From the NCBI GenBank assembly GCA_008694505.1, contig VZDJ01004378.1, forward strand, positions 18,370,269-18,434,268: 64,000 nucleotides of DNA, given 5' to 3'. Under the pieces are notes generated by a model. The model was not told the origin of the DNA. It was given only the letters and a program-made list of their open reading frames with translations, and made no database searches. The DNA comes from Cyanoderma ruficeps. Lineage: Eukaryota; Chordata; Aves; Passeriformes; Timaliidae. This document shows positions 22,641 to 35,100 of the stretch, in pieces (positions within the stretch are counted from its first letter, which is position 1; the number at the start of each line of letters is the position of its first letter). The position numbers and the translations under genes were made by a program.

Positions 22641-24004
22641 AAAGGGGAAAAGCCGCTTCTTAATGACATGTACAATGTGAGAGACTTGTTAACAACTGTG
22701 AGAATAGGGAAAATTTATGATACCCCAAGTAAAGAATTTTATAATGGACAGGAAATAAGATTCACCTCTAATTTCAGGCTAATTCTTCTGGGAAAAGTTC
22801 ATTTGCAAGCTCAGTTACTTAGTTATTCAGTAGACTGGAGAAAACTAAATAGTATCAGAGCAACATAATCTAGAAGAACTGTCAGAACAAAGAAAGTGCA
22901 AGTTTGCAATGAAGTTGTAGTAGCCAAATGAGCAAGTACCATTATGGGATCACACTGTAAAGCATAGTTTCACTGGGCAAGGAGTCTTTGTCTACCAATT
23001 TTAGTTTGACTACAGTTGGATATAGTTTTTCATTCTCAGAAAAAATTTAAGAAATAGCAATGAATTCAGGATGAGAAATAAAACAAGATTTAAAGATATG
23101 GTAATTGATTCCTCCAATTATATACCTCAACTTGTTAATGAAATAATGAAATTCAGTCCTTGGCAAAGAGATTATGAAGATAAAATGTGTCTATATATTT
23201 ATCAGTAGGTATAAGAAAATGTAGAAAATTTTAAATGAAAGACCAATCACTAAAAACCTATGAGTAACCTAAATGCAGTAAAGGAGAGGAAGTTTCCATG
23301 ATTATGTCTGAACACAAGAAGAATCCTAATACCTATAGGAAGAGTATTTGCAATGTTATCTTGAAGTACTTTGATTATTCATGTGTTTAATATTTGGATC
23401 CTTACATCAGCTATGATAACATGGGCCTTAAGAGGCAATAAGAAGAGCAAGGGAAAAGTGCCCATGGCTTAGCTGTTGTAAATTTCATAGAATGGATGGG
23501 GTAAATCTTCCAGAAGGAATAATGGGATGAAGGTAAAAAAAGGAATGCCAGACCCAGGTGAATGGTATCCCTGCTATTGCTTCACCAGTCTAAGAAACAT
23601 TACAAAAGGTGAATGAAAATCAACAGTGGGTCAGATTTACTGCCCAGTCACATCTTTAAATTTCCCCATCTGCTGCCAGTTTGTGTCTTTAAAAGATGTT
23701 TGAAGAGCATCAAACCACCTTCACTGGCTAGCTAGAAGGTGTGTAGATTGACATCTGTCACTGGAAATGGATTGTACCTGCCTCCCACTGGCAGAGTTGC
23801 AAAGACCGTGCTGCCCTTACTGGGAGCTGCAAGAAGCACAGGGAGCAGAAGGATCTGGGCTTACTGACCCTGCTATCAGAGCCTGAGATTAGCCTATGAT
23901 CAGTTTTAGCATAGTGATTGCCAGAAGGGATAGCCTTGGGGTGTGTAAGTATTGATAAGAGAATATGAAGATTTAATTTTAATTTATTCCCATATTTACC
24001 TTTT

Positions 24005-24016
24005 TGTGTGTGTGTG
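24005..24016. repeat. Short (TG)n microsatellite
   Basis: Six uninterrupted TG units are followed by an imperfect cttgtg extension. Confidence 0.8.
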
Positions 24017-24689
24017 CTTGTGGCTATACCTTGAAACACTATTACATGACTCTGATTTCTAAACCTCAGAGTCTCCCAGGAACAAATTACAGCAGTGCTC
24101 AGAACCTCACCCCATTGGTAATTGAAAGCACTTTGAGCATCTTAAAAACGAGATCTTGATGCATAGATAAATCTGGTGACACAATACAATATTGCCCTCT
24201 GAAAGTGTGCAAGACATTCCTGTCTTGCTGCCTATTACATAACATAGCCATTAAATGCAGATTATCTTTCAAAGGAGAGGCAGAGATTAATGACTCAAAC
24301 AAAAATGATGAATTAAATGAGCCTGATCAGACACACTTGCAAAATTAGCTACAAAGAGTTCTATAGAAACAAGAAATATTAGGGCTAGATTGCTCAAACA
24401 CAATTTTAAGAAGAGTGGCAAGGCATATAAACATACATTATCACATCTGAGTATTCTTATTATATTCTTTTAATTTTCCTGTCAAATGCATCATGCAAGG
24501 ACATTGCAGGTGTTACTCCACAAACAGAACTTTGGGCAAGAAAGAAGGTGACTACTTTCTCCTAAACTGAGTACTGAGACTGCTGGGTTCTGACCCTGCA
24601 CTGTTTCTTTCTCCACTGGGGCTGGAGTCTTCAGTGGGATTCTATGCAAATCCAGAAAAGTCTTCCCTTGCAGTCGGGCCAGAGCAGAG

Positions 24690-24810
24690 CTATAAATCAA
24701 AGCCACTGATTTGCTCTTTGTCTTTAGGCAAATCATTTATCCCTAGCAGAATGCAAGTCATTTAGCCTTTGCATAATAATACTTTACCCCCAAGGGATAT
24801 TGGGAGATCT
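24690..24810 (+). mobile_element. MIR-like ancient SINE (+ strand)
   Basis: The bases agccactgatttgctctttg followed by tctttaggcaaatcattta align well with the MIR segment 'tgccactgacttgctgtgtg / accttgggcaagtcactta'. A downstream cataataatactttaccccc block matches the later MIR core. Between them a second gcaagtcattta occurs, so the copy has a small internal duplication. Confidence 0.65.
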
Positions 24811-27800
24811 GAGTTGTTGAAAGGTGGGAAAAAGTTCAGAGAGTCTTTGGTGGAAGTTGGTTTGTGAATTCAAATTCTTCTTGTTTTAACATGTTGTGAT
24901 GGGCAGGATGATTTTCTATATACCACTCTTAACAGTCATTTCCTGCTCATATCTGCTAAGAATTCCCTGTGTCGTGGCAAAGCTGTCACTGCTGCAGTTG
25001 TTATCCAGCTGTCACTGATACTGACCTTGAAACAGAAGGTTAATACTTCCCCAGCTTCTTTATGTCCATGCAAAGTGTTGTCCAAAAGGACCCATTCAGT
25101 GCAACAGGGACACAAGTGGTCCTTGAAGCATTTCATGGCATCCCCAGATTTCTGAGGCACATTTGCTGACACAATGCAGTACTGTGGTCCCTCCAGTTCA
25201 GCTCACAGCCTGACTCTGCCTGTTTTGGTTTTTTTAACACTCCTCTGTAGTCGGTTTGTCAGCTTAAGGACTGGACTGTTCAAAGGGACTGAGTGGCTGA
25301 TACTCCCTTCTCTCCCACAGGTACAAACTGCTCTATTGTCCCAGTCTCACTGATTGACACAGTTAAGCTAAGCAGCAATTTAAACTTACCTGTAATTGTT
25401 CTGTTTCAATACTAAGGAAGGGATTTTGTGCCGGAAATCTTCCATCTCCCAATCTTCCAGGTTGAATAAAAATTTTATTTCTGCCTACTAGCTTTGTACA
25501 GCCTTCTTGTGGACTTTCCTGGCTGCAGTAACAATACCTCCGCAAAAATTTACAAACTCTACTCAGTGGAGACTGCCAAGATGCCTTGCCAACACTACTT
25601 CAGTTACCATATCATCTGATAAATGGCTGCATACTTTAGTGACACTCCTTTGGTCGGGGAAATCAAGACTTTGGCTCCACCAGGCTGAGTACAATCCATT
25701 TAATTTATGTTAATCTCTGAAATCAGTCAAATTCCCAGTGTAAGTTTCTGGAACTCCATCCGTCATCATCATGATGTCTTTATCAGTTGATGCTAATGCT
25801 GCTGTTTCTAACTTGAAAGCTAAGAGGAGGTGTGAAAATTGATGGATAGATGAATAGCTGCTACCCTGGAGATTTCTTATTCATGATGGAGTTGGGGCTG
25901 ACAGGTGTGTGGTGAGTGAACTCAATAACACCCCGACTGTATTTTTAATTATATTCCCTAAATTTATTTTTGAAACAATAATTCAGTGTTTAGCATTAAT
26001 GTTTCAAAATATTGTTGTAAAAGATCTGTGGTCTAAAACACTCTATCCAGAGCTTGAACCAAAAGTAATATATTTTCTGAAAATGGGCAATAGAAATCAC
26101 TGCAAAATGAAAATAATTCACATGCTTGATCACTGGCAGAGGCATTAGCCTTGGAGAACGTAACTCTAGCAAAAAGAGGAACATACAAGATCTATGTGGG
26201 GCTGTGCTGACTGCAGCACAGTTTAATTGACTTGGATGGTTGACCTTTCCAGATACCTTCTAATTGAGGGATTTTCATTGTGCCTTACAAGGAAGATGGA
26301 GAGGACACTGAGCAATGTCTCTGGAAGAGTCAAAGCAGGGGAAAAGTGCTGCCACTGCAGTTTCCATCTGCCAGCAGAGGCCTGAAAAAAGAAGTTTTAT
26401 CTGCAGGTGGGCTGCAATGGGGAGGAACTCATGCCCGGTATCCTGAGAGAGGCACAGGGCACCAACCAGCCTGTGAGAGAGGGTGGAATTGAAAAGCAGC
26501 TGCTTTAGTACCATCCTTATCAAGGCTTTTCTTCCTCTCTCCTGCCAGCAGTACCTGCTGTCAGTTGCTGCTGCTGCTGACTGGTGAGCCTTTGGCTGCC
26601 TGTGCAGACAGACCAGCTGATGTCTTGCATTGACACAGGGTGCTGTGGGGAGCTGGGCTTGCTACTGGCTCTGCACACTGCCTTCCCAGCCTTAGGGCTG
26701 CAGACACCTGCAATTTGCCAAATAACTCAGTGAAAAAGGTGGCAGAGGTATATTTCTGATGTGGAAATAAGTTAACCTTTTTTTTTATGGTTCACCTTAG
26801 CTAATAGTAATTTTCTGACACTCTCATCTGTTACTTACACAATTTTTAGCACTGGCAATTCCCAGGAGTTAATTGGTCCCTACAGCAACCTCAGAGAAAA
26901 ACTGGTATCATTTTGGGAGACACCTAAAAAATCTGCGTACATTTTCCCTTGGGAAAGATGGAGACAAAGAAATCCAATGGCAGAGCACTTCTTCCAGAGT
27001 TGTGGTGCTCTTTTCAAGCCAGAGTATCTTGACAAAGCAGCAGTAATTTCTGTGGTTAGTGATCTCATGGGAAGAGCAGTGCCGCCTGATCAGAGAAACA
27101 CTTCAAAGCACTATCAAAATTATGATAATTCCCTCATTTAAAAACTCTTTCTGGCTTCCTATCAAAGTGTATGCTTACACTGTAGCTACACAAGTGTTTT
27201 AATAGATAGCTTTAAGCTAACTATGTCACTTTCATAACAGAGCAAATAAGTGGATGCTTTTCTGCATGCTGCCTTGGAACTGAGGATCTTCAGACTGCTC
27301 ACAGGCAGTTTTCACGTGATGTTTGCAATCTTTAGCTCATATTTCTAGAATAATCTAGTCTAGCTTCATAATATATATGGTCACTTTAAAATTCTTAATT
27401 GAAACCTTCTTGTTCCAGAGCCTCCAGGGAAGACTCATGGCTACAAATTACTCTCTTTGAGGACTCACATGCAAATATTATCATTTCCATTAATGCCACT
27501 TCTGCTTCAGGGTAAATTCAAAGATATGTTCTTGGGGCTAATCTTCAAGGACGCTCATTCACCTTTTGTGAAGTGCAGAAAAGCCCTAGGCCATATTTTT
27601 CCTTGGAAAGACCGAGTGAACCCATTGGATATTTATAGCCAATGTCAACAAACACCTGGTGAAGGCCACATGTCACAGTCCAGACTTCCCAAAGGGTGGT
27701 AGATGTCACTGTAGCTAATGACTTATTGCCTCTTCAAGTAAGGATGATATTATGACTGCAGTCATTAAAATGTTCCCAGTGATTGGCATTACCAGACAGA

Positions 27801-30800
27801 ACCAATTCACCAAAAGAATATTATCTGCCTCCAAGAGTAATATTTTAGAATATTTAGTCATAAGCAACACAGAGAGCAATTGTCTTTTAAGCCAAGATGG
27901 CATAGTAAAAGTTAATATAGTAATTTTTCTTACGTTGTAAGCAGGCACATTTAGCAAAGGAAGACTATAATTTTCTATCAAATAACTTTGATCAAGAATA
28001 ATGACTTTCCTTCAAACTCCCATGTTTCTTAGGATCTCCATACTTTCTGTAAAAACCAAGGTTTTAATTATATTCTTCTTCCCTAGAGAAGGACTTTTAT
28101 GAAAAGAAATCTTGAACCTTGCAGCACTTCAGCATTATACCCTTATTCCTATTATTAGTGTAATTAAACAAGTTGATTTCACAGAGCCTATGGACACATT
28201 TTTTATTATACATTGCAGGGACTCCAGGAGCAAATCCTGCAGAATTCTTTCCACAGGATTCTCAATGTATTCTCTCTTCTTTCTTTGTCCATATAATGGG
28301 ACTCTAAGAGAACAGTTTTCCAAGGGAGTGTTCTACTTGCATTTTGTTGGGCAAAACCATCATGATATTCAAAAGAACTTGTTAGGCTTGTCCTACTTCT
28401 TTCCCAATGAAATTAATTGTAAATTTCTCTTTATTCTCTGGAAACAGAGTTACACAAAACTACTACTGTCTAACTTGTGAATTCTGAGCAGGTTGCTCAA
28501 TCAATATTTATGTACTGATCAGTTGTATCAATGAATTTTAGTCAAAATAAGTGGTAGATCTAAAATGTAACATTTTTGATTACTGGACATTTAATCAATC
28601 AAAGAAAACTGTGAGACAAAATAATGAGTAATTGAAGTACTGCACATGAATCATTTTAATAATCTAATTAAGCTAAAAGTAATAACACAGTCTTTGTTGA
28701 GCTTGTCTGCAACAAAATGCTACCATGCTTAACCTCAAGAACAAAATTTCACGTTCTCCATCACATGACATGGAAGAAATCAAATGAGATAAATTACAAC
28801 CTGAAATGCTAAAGGAAGGCACTTTTGGGATAAACATACCTCCATATTGTCAAAATACAGCACATTTTTTCCATCGCATTAAAAATGCATAGCATAGGAA
28901 AAAAGGGTGTCAGCTGGCAGAATTAGATTTCAGGGATCAACTACTTTAAGGAGAGACAGAATTTGTGCTGCAGTGTGCCACATTTTGAGTGATCTGAATC
29001 CTGACAGGAGAGAATAAAAACGCAGTCAGCTGCAGTGACAATATATTCCACTGCTGGTAGGATAACAGAGCGAGAAGAAGCAAAGTGTTTCAGAAGTTCA
29101 GATAGAAGTGTTAATGCATTGCAAATATTTATCATCATGTTATAAAATGAGTTATTTTGTCATACAAGTGGGAAAAAATACTTGAACCAAAGGAAAATGA
29201 AGGTTGAATTCTGGCATCTTGTCTCATAAAAGGATTGCTATCCTTAGATTTTGTCCATTCTACCTTGTAGAAAATTACTTATGATAAAGCAAAACTCAAG
29301 TAGTGTTTTTTCAGGCTGAAGTGCCAAAGAGTTGTTTGTCACTGGGATATATACAAGGGAGAACAATAATTTGGTTCAGAATTACATCACATGGAGTATA
29401 GGGTGTTAAAATGTGGCACAGTGAGTCACTGGCTAAGGCTGACAAGTTGTGTGGTGTGGGGGTCTGTGTGTGAGGATGTTAGGAACAGCAGCTCCATACA
29501 GGGAGACTGCACCTATGCAGCAGGAAATTTGTTTTTGAGTAGCTCAGGTCTGCTCCCACAGACTAAATTCCTGTTAGCTGCTGAAGTGTATCTTCTGGCT
29601 CAGTTTCCTCCAGAAGGAATCCAGTGAAAGCTTTTCCATATGAATCCCTCATGTGAATCAAAGAGGAATAGAGTTTAGGGAGATGGTGAGAAATTCTCTT
29701 GAAAGGGCTCTCATCATAAGCTGCTTGCAAATACATCAGCTTTGAAAAATTAAAGCCATAAAAGACACAACATATTATCTGTTACATTGGAGCACAAAAC
29801 CATTCTGTCACTGATCTTATTCATAGTTACCAAAAAAAGAATATCACAAATTAAAAGTTATTTTTAAATTTGAGGATCTAAATCTGTATAGGATAAGTCA
29901 TCACATAGACCCCCCTAAAACTGATAATGAAAAAAACTTCTTAAAACTTATTTTGGTTTTATATAGAGAGGAAATTTATTATCAAACTTTGATTTTTTAT
30001 TATGACTGTGCATTGTGAAGTTGCTTAGCTCACTTAGAGTTTAATACTATGCAAACAGGGAAAATAAAAAAAGTATATTTGAATTAGTCCTCCAGCATTT
30101 TCATAGTTAAAGGAGAAAAATAGAGTGTTGTTCATCTGATTGTAGTGTAGATATGTGCATTAGGTCGTATATGTTTATATGTTTCGCCTGTGTGAAAAGA
30201 CTAGACAATCAGGAAGGTACAGAACAGATGAATACAGGTATATGAGGAGAGATTAATATCAATTACAATATCCTAAGTGTTCAGAATATTATTGAATCTT
30301 ACCTTGATGAATCATGAATGTTTGACATAGGCATTACTTGGTATAAACATAATGGACTTCATGATTTTTATGTCTATGTCACCATTTATTTATAGAACAT
30401 CTTTTGACATTGGGTGGTATTAAACCACTATGGAAACATTATAGAGGCAGAAAAATTGCATTTATATTCAAGCTACTGCAATGTTGTTTTATTATTCACA
30501 GTTTTCGAATTAAACCCCAAGATCCATTTTCCCTCAGTTAAGCACTTGAAATGAGACGTGCAAAATGTCAATGACTGTCTTTTAGCTGCTAGTCCTTTCA
30601 CTACCAACAAAAGTAGTGCTTGTCTATTTTTATATGATTAGCAATGAGATTGTTCTGAATCTTCAAGGAACAGTAATATACACACTCAAGAATTATCTCC
30701 ACAATTCACTCTGGATTTGCTCCTTCACTCTCTGTGGGTCAGAAGATGCTCTCATTCACCACCAGGAACAATCTCCATGACTGATACTTCCCTGGATGAG

Positions 30801-31544
30801 GGCATAGAGGAGATGAGATCCTGAGCTGTTTTGGAGTTTTCTCATAAAGGATTCAGGAGGAAATAAATGATGTCAAGGTCAACAGTGACTTTTCCATGAC
30901 TGCTATTAATCTTTCGAAAGATCTTACCTCTGAGGGTGACGACTCAGTTTCTGAAGCTGCTGGTGTTTGAGTGCCTTGCAGAAAATCCGCACAGTTCTTC
31001 ACATCTGAAATCTTCTGTGGTTGTTTTAAAATGCCTGTGTGGGACATAACTCAGTCAACAGTTCAACCTAGTTTCCAAGAAACCTTCATATCTTGGATGA
31101 TGGAGTATAACCACCTTCTATCTCTAGGCTGTGTCCACACTGCTAAACCATTTGCACCTGGGAATGGTGCCTAGCTCCCAGGCCAAATCACACCTATTTT
31201 TATGTTCATTCTCATTGTTCTATAGACTGGGTTCATGTCTCTGGGTAGCATGCTTATGGATCCAGAAAATAACTGCTTGCTTACTTTGTTCTTTTTGTTC
31301 TGTTCAAGGAAAACATCTGGAATAATGCAAGAATTTTGTTCCAGCCTGCCGGGCTGCTCTCATTTTCTTTTGTGTCAGGCTCCCATTAGTGTACTATGGG
31401 CTCTAGGCCATGGCAGGGAGATGCAAGAGGAGTTTGAGGGGTGCAAGGCCTTTTGAGGGGGTTTTTGAGGGCTGAGATAGCCCAAGCTGGGTGATAATGC
31501 TTATGAACTGCAGGCTATATCCCAGCCTGACTCCTGTTCCTGAG

Positions 31545-31570
31545 GAGAGTGACCTAAGAGAGTGACCTAA
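31545..31570. repeat. 13-bp tandem duplication
   Basis: Two perfect copies of gagagtgacctaa are directly adjacent (31545-31557 and 31558-31570). Confidence 0.9.
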
Positions 31571-31928
31571 GGTGCAGAAATACAGTTTGTGAGTGATTGG
31601 GGGGCCTGGAAAGGAGCTGGGGAGGTAAATTATCTGACAGGTCTATAACTGTTGGAAAGGAGAAAAATGCACAGAAAGGCTGATAATTATGATAACAATT
31701 GAAGTGGATGCTTCAGAAGGACAAGAGTTACAGCTGTAATGACAAATTATATCATCAAAGTAAGATACATGGGGTGAACTTTTGCTTTGATTTTAAGCAG
31801 GAGGGCGCAGCAAGAAGGTATGGTCTTTTATACAGCATTATAATTATGCAAAATCGTGTTACAAAGACTTCATGCATTCACACTGGAAAAGACTGACATA
31901 ATACAGAAAAAAATGCTGCAGGTTTTGG

Positions 31929-32112
31929 AAAGAGGTTGTTTCTAGTTTTTGGTGGGGTTTTTTTTGTTTGTGGTAGGGTTTTTTATTTTTGGTGAGTTTT
32001 TTTGTTTTTGTTAGGTTTTTGTTTGGATTTTTGGTTTGTTTTTGGTTTTTTTTGCTGGGGTTGAGTTTGTTTGTTCATTTGTTTGGTTTTTTTGGGGTTT
32101 GTTTTTTTTTTA
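31929..32112 (+). repeat. GT-rich low-complexity tract (T runs with G clusters)
   Basis: About 180 bases on the plus strand are almost free of A and C. Runs of 5-9 T alternate with G or GG to GGGG, as in ggtggggttttttttgtttg and tttttttggggtttg. It ends at a T run followed by aataaaat. The minus-strand ORF across it is only K, N, P, Q and T residues, typical of low-complexity sequence. Possible sources are an expanded and degenerated TTTGG-type satellite or a degraded poly(A)/T tail. Confidence 0.85.
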
Positions 32113-35100
32113 ATAAAATATAATAATTGTATGCATTCTAGGAGTATGGGATGCAATTGCACCATTAAACATGAAAAAGCCCACTGATGTATTTATATTG
32201 CTGAGGGATGGGGGATAACTATTGTTTCTCTTCTGTATGATGCAATTAAATTTTCTTCTCTGTACAGTGCAAGCCACAAAACAGTCCTCACTGGAGACCT
32301 TGGGAAATTACTAGAATGTCAATATTTACTTCTTTTCTACCAATATGTAGCAAAGCCAAAATCTCCTTGTGTATAAGTGTGTGCATTTGTGTACGTCAAG
32401 CAATACTCTACAGTGTATAAGGGCTAATCAGCTACAGAGTTTAATATAATTTCCTAAGAGAGCAAATGCTGTAAATAAAGGGTTTGTGCAGCAAATGAAC
32501 TCAATCTCATTTTAAATAGAAAAAAAGCCCCAGGATATAAAAATACATAGAATAAGACAGTGACTTTCCCCAAGGAGATGTGAAAGGGAGAGACAGCAAT
32601 ACAGATTAGCCAGTGTTTGTAATTGTATTAGTGTGAGTAAGTATTTCTTTGCGTGTTAATGAGAGGCTAAGAAGGATGCTCTTAGAGACGTGATCCTATT
32701 TTCCCTGTAGAATGAGAAATTACGACTACAGCTCTTTAATTTGATACCCTAAGGAGGTTTGAATTTGAGTCCTCTTGGATCAGAAAATCTTAACATGAGT
32801 GGTGCTACACTGGTAGGAGCAAAGAGGAGGAGATAAAGCAGGGAGAGGAAGGCTATGTACTTAATTTTAATGAAATTATACGTGTTGCATTAGACAAGGT
32901 GGACATGACGGGAAAGTCCAATGTAATTTTTAAAAGCTTTCCAAATATGTTTGACACAGACTTTAATTCTTAATGAAAATATTATGCATACTACAGTTTT
33001 CTATTTTATGGATTCAATATACCTTTAGATAGAGTAGCACTCTTGATTAAAAGTTTTCATGTTTAAAGAAGTCTAGATACCCTGTTTCTTTCTGTTATTT
33101 CCTTTTTTCTTCTCAATTGTGTCATCAAACATACAGATTTTGCATCTTTTCACTGCATAGTCTTGAAACAGTATCATGGATGTCTTTAGCAATTTCTTTG
33201 CAAATACATCTTTTAGAGAGTATTTGTACTTATCCTGTTCCAGACCTCACTGAAGTAATTGCCAGAAGTCCCACTGATTTTGCTGGACTTTAGATTAGAT
33301 CCTATATGATCTTGGAAGAGTGCTGTAGTATGAATGCCTTAAGACATATACTGTACAACTTATCCGCAGATATCAACCTGCAGATATTCAGCAAGATCAC
33401 ACAGACATAACATGGCAATTGAGGAGCAGTAGACTGGAGTAGACTAACAAGTAAATCAAAGTGAAATTATCAGCTGAATGGTACATGCTGTCCTGAGTGA
33501 GCAGAAACTTTAGAAGGATGTTTAAAATTTAACTTTTTAAAAATACTATGGACTGTGTGTATATATACATGTATGACTCTTATGATATGTGATTCGTACT
33601 TACATAAACTCCCATGCCTGCACAAATCCTTTGCATACCAGACTGAAAGGTCCCTATAATTTTAGACAAATTCATTTTAATCTGATAAAAGTATATTTTA
33701 CTAAAACAATGTATTTTGAAATAGTGCCTGACTGCTTTGATGTGGAAGCTATGAAGCATAGATTAGTGACCCAAGCCGGGAGAGAGTAGGATTTCATAGT
33801 CATGCCTCTTAAAATTATGAAAGACTTCTAAAAGAAGAAGTTTGAGCCCTAAAATGGTAATGGATCTGATAATCACTTTGGCTTTGGGTATAGAAGTAAT
33901 GCACAGTACGTAGCTACTGCACAGCAGCTCCTTCAGTAGGTGCTCAGAAGCTCCCCTGTCCATATGGTGGTTTGCCCTCTTCTGTGTTCCCCTTTCACAA
34001 ACAACATCCATGTAGGAAATTTTCACCAATACCCAGTGTGTTCTGAGTTAACGCCTTTGCTCTCCCTGGTTCTGCACACTTTTTTGGCCTGCAGTGTATC
34101 TCCAAGGATAAGAGCTGTCTGAAGGGGTTTAGGAAACTGGGGCTGTCCCTGCCCTTGCCATTCCAGCTGTTTTTCTTCCAACCACGGTAGCCTTGCAGCT
34201 GTGTTAGGCACACTGGCACCCCTCTCCCCCTGGGCTAGCTCAATTGCCCTACTCTTTCAACCACATAAGTGGCAGCACAAGCCCTGGTGGGCAGAAGCCA
34301 AGGAGCCAGAGAGCCATGAGTGCTGTTTTGGCCTTCCTTAGCCAAGTGGAAAGCCAGGAGTCCTGAACAGCTCTGTGTTTGACGAGAGCACAGCTGATGG
34401 TGATGCTGTCCCTTTGCCAAGTTTCTCTTGTCTGAAGCACCAGCAGACTTGCCAAACCTCATCTGGATTTTTTCTGCATCTTACCTTTTCCTCTGCAGCA
34501 AGCTTTTTGATAGGGGTGGCAACAAAATTCAGAAACTGTAGTCCCCATGGATAAGTAATAATGCAGAGGGGAGAGAAGGGGAGACAGAGAATATGTCTGT
34601 AGATGACAGACAGCTCAGCTATTCCCATATTCACATTGAATATAACTTATGTCTCAAAATTGAGCATTTTTCCAGACTTATCTGACCTGGAAATGGGGTC
34701 TGAAGAATAAAGATGGGGCCAGGCAGCACAAGCAAGATGTGTCCAGGATTTGGGTCTGGCAACACTTCGGCAAAATGACTGTAAATTCAGCTCTTCAGTG
34801 GTCACTGTGATATATAAATTGAGAAAAAGTAGAAAAGAGAGAGAATTAATTCATCGTACAGTGGAGCAGAAAACTCACATCTGTCCTTTATACAAGCCAG
34901 TACACCCCATTTATTAATGCTGTTCTCTGCACTGACGGGTCTAGGCAATTAACTTCCCTTGACTGGCTTCCCCAGTGTGAGGAAGGAGACAGTATGTTTA
35001 TCTTGGGAACATATTGATTTCTTTTTTAAAATTCTCAAGTAAATTGTGTAATTTTCAATATGTTAGAGACTGGAAGATAAATGCCTGGTCACCTGCAATA

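Larger units (their letters stand above)
22641..31928. other. Gene-poor interval
   Basis: I recognise no gene. Contents are a short TG microsatellite (24005-24016), a MIR-like SINE (24690-24810) and a 13-bp tandem duplication (31545-31570). Part of 22.6-23.7 kb may be further decayed LINE sequence. The remaining ORFs are all under 125 codons and show no family I know. Confidence 0.6.

Noticed and set aside
31983..32165. Minus-strand ORF of K/N/P/Q/T residues
   Set aside because: It is the translation of the G/T-rich low-complexity tract.
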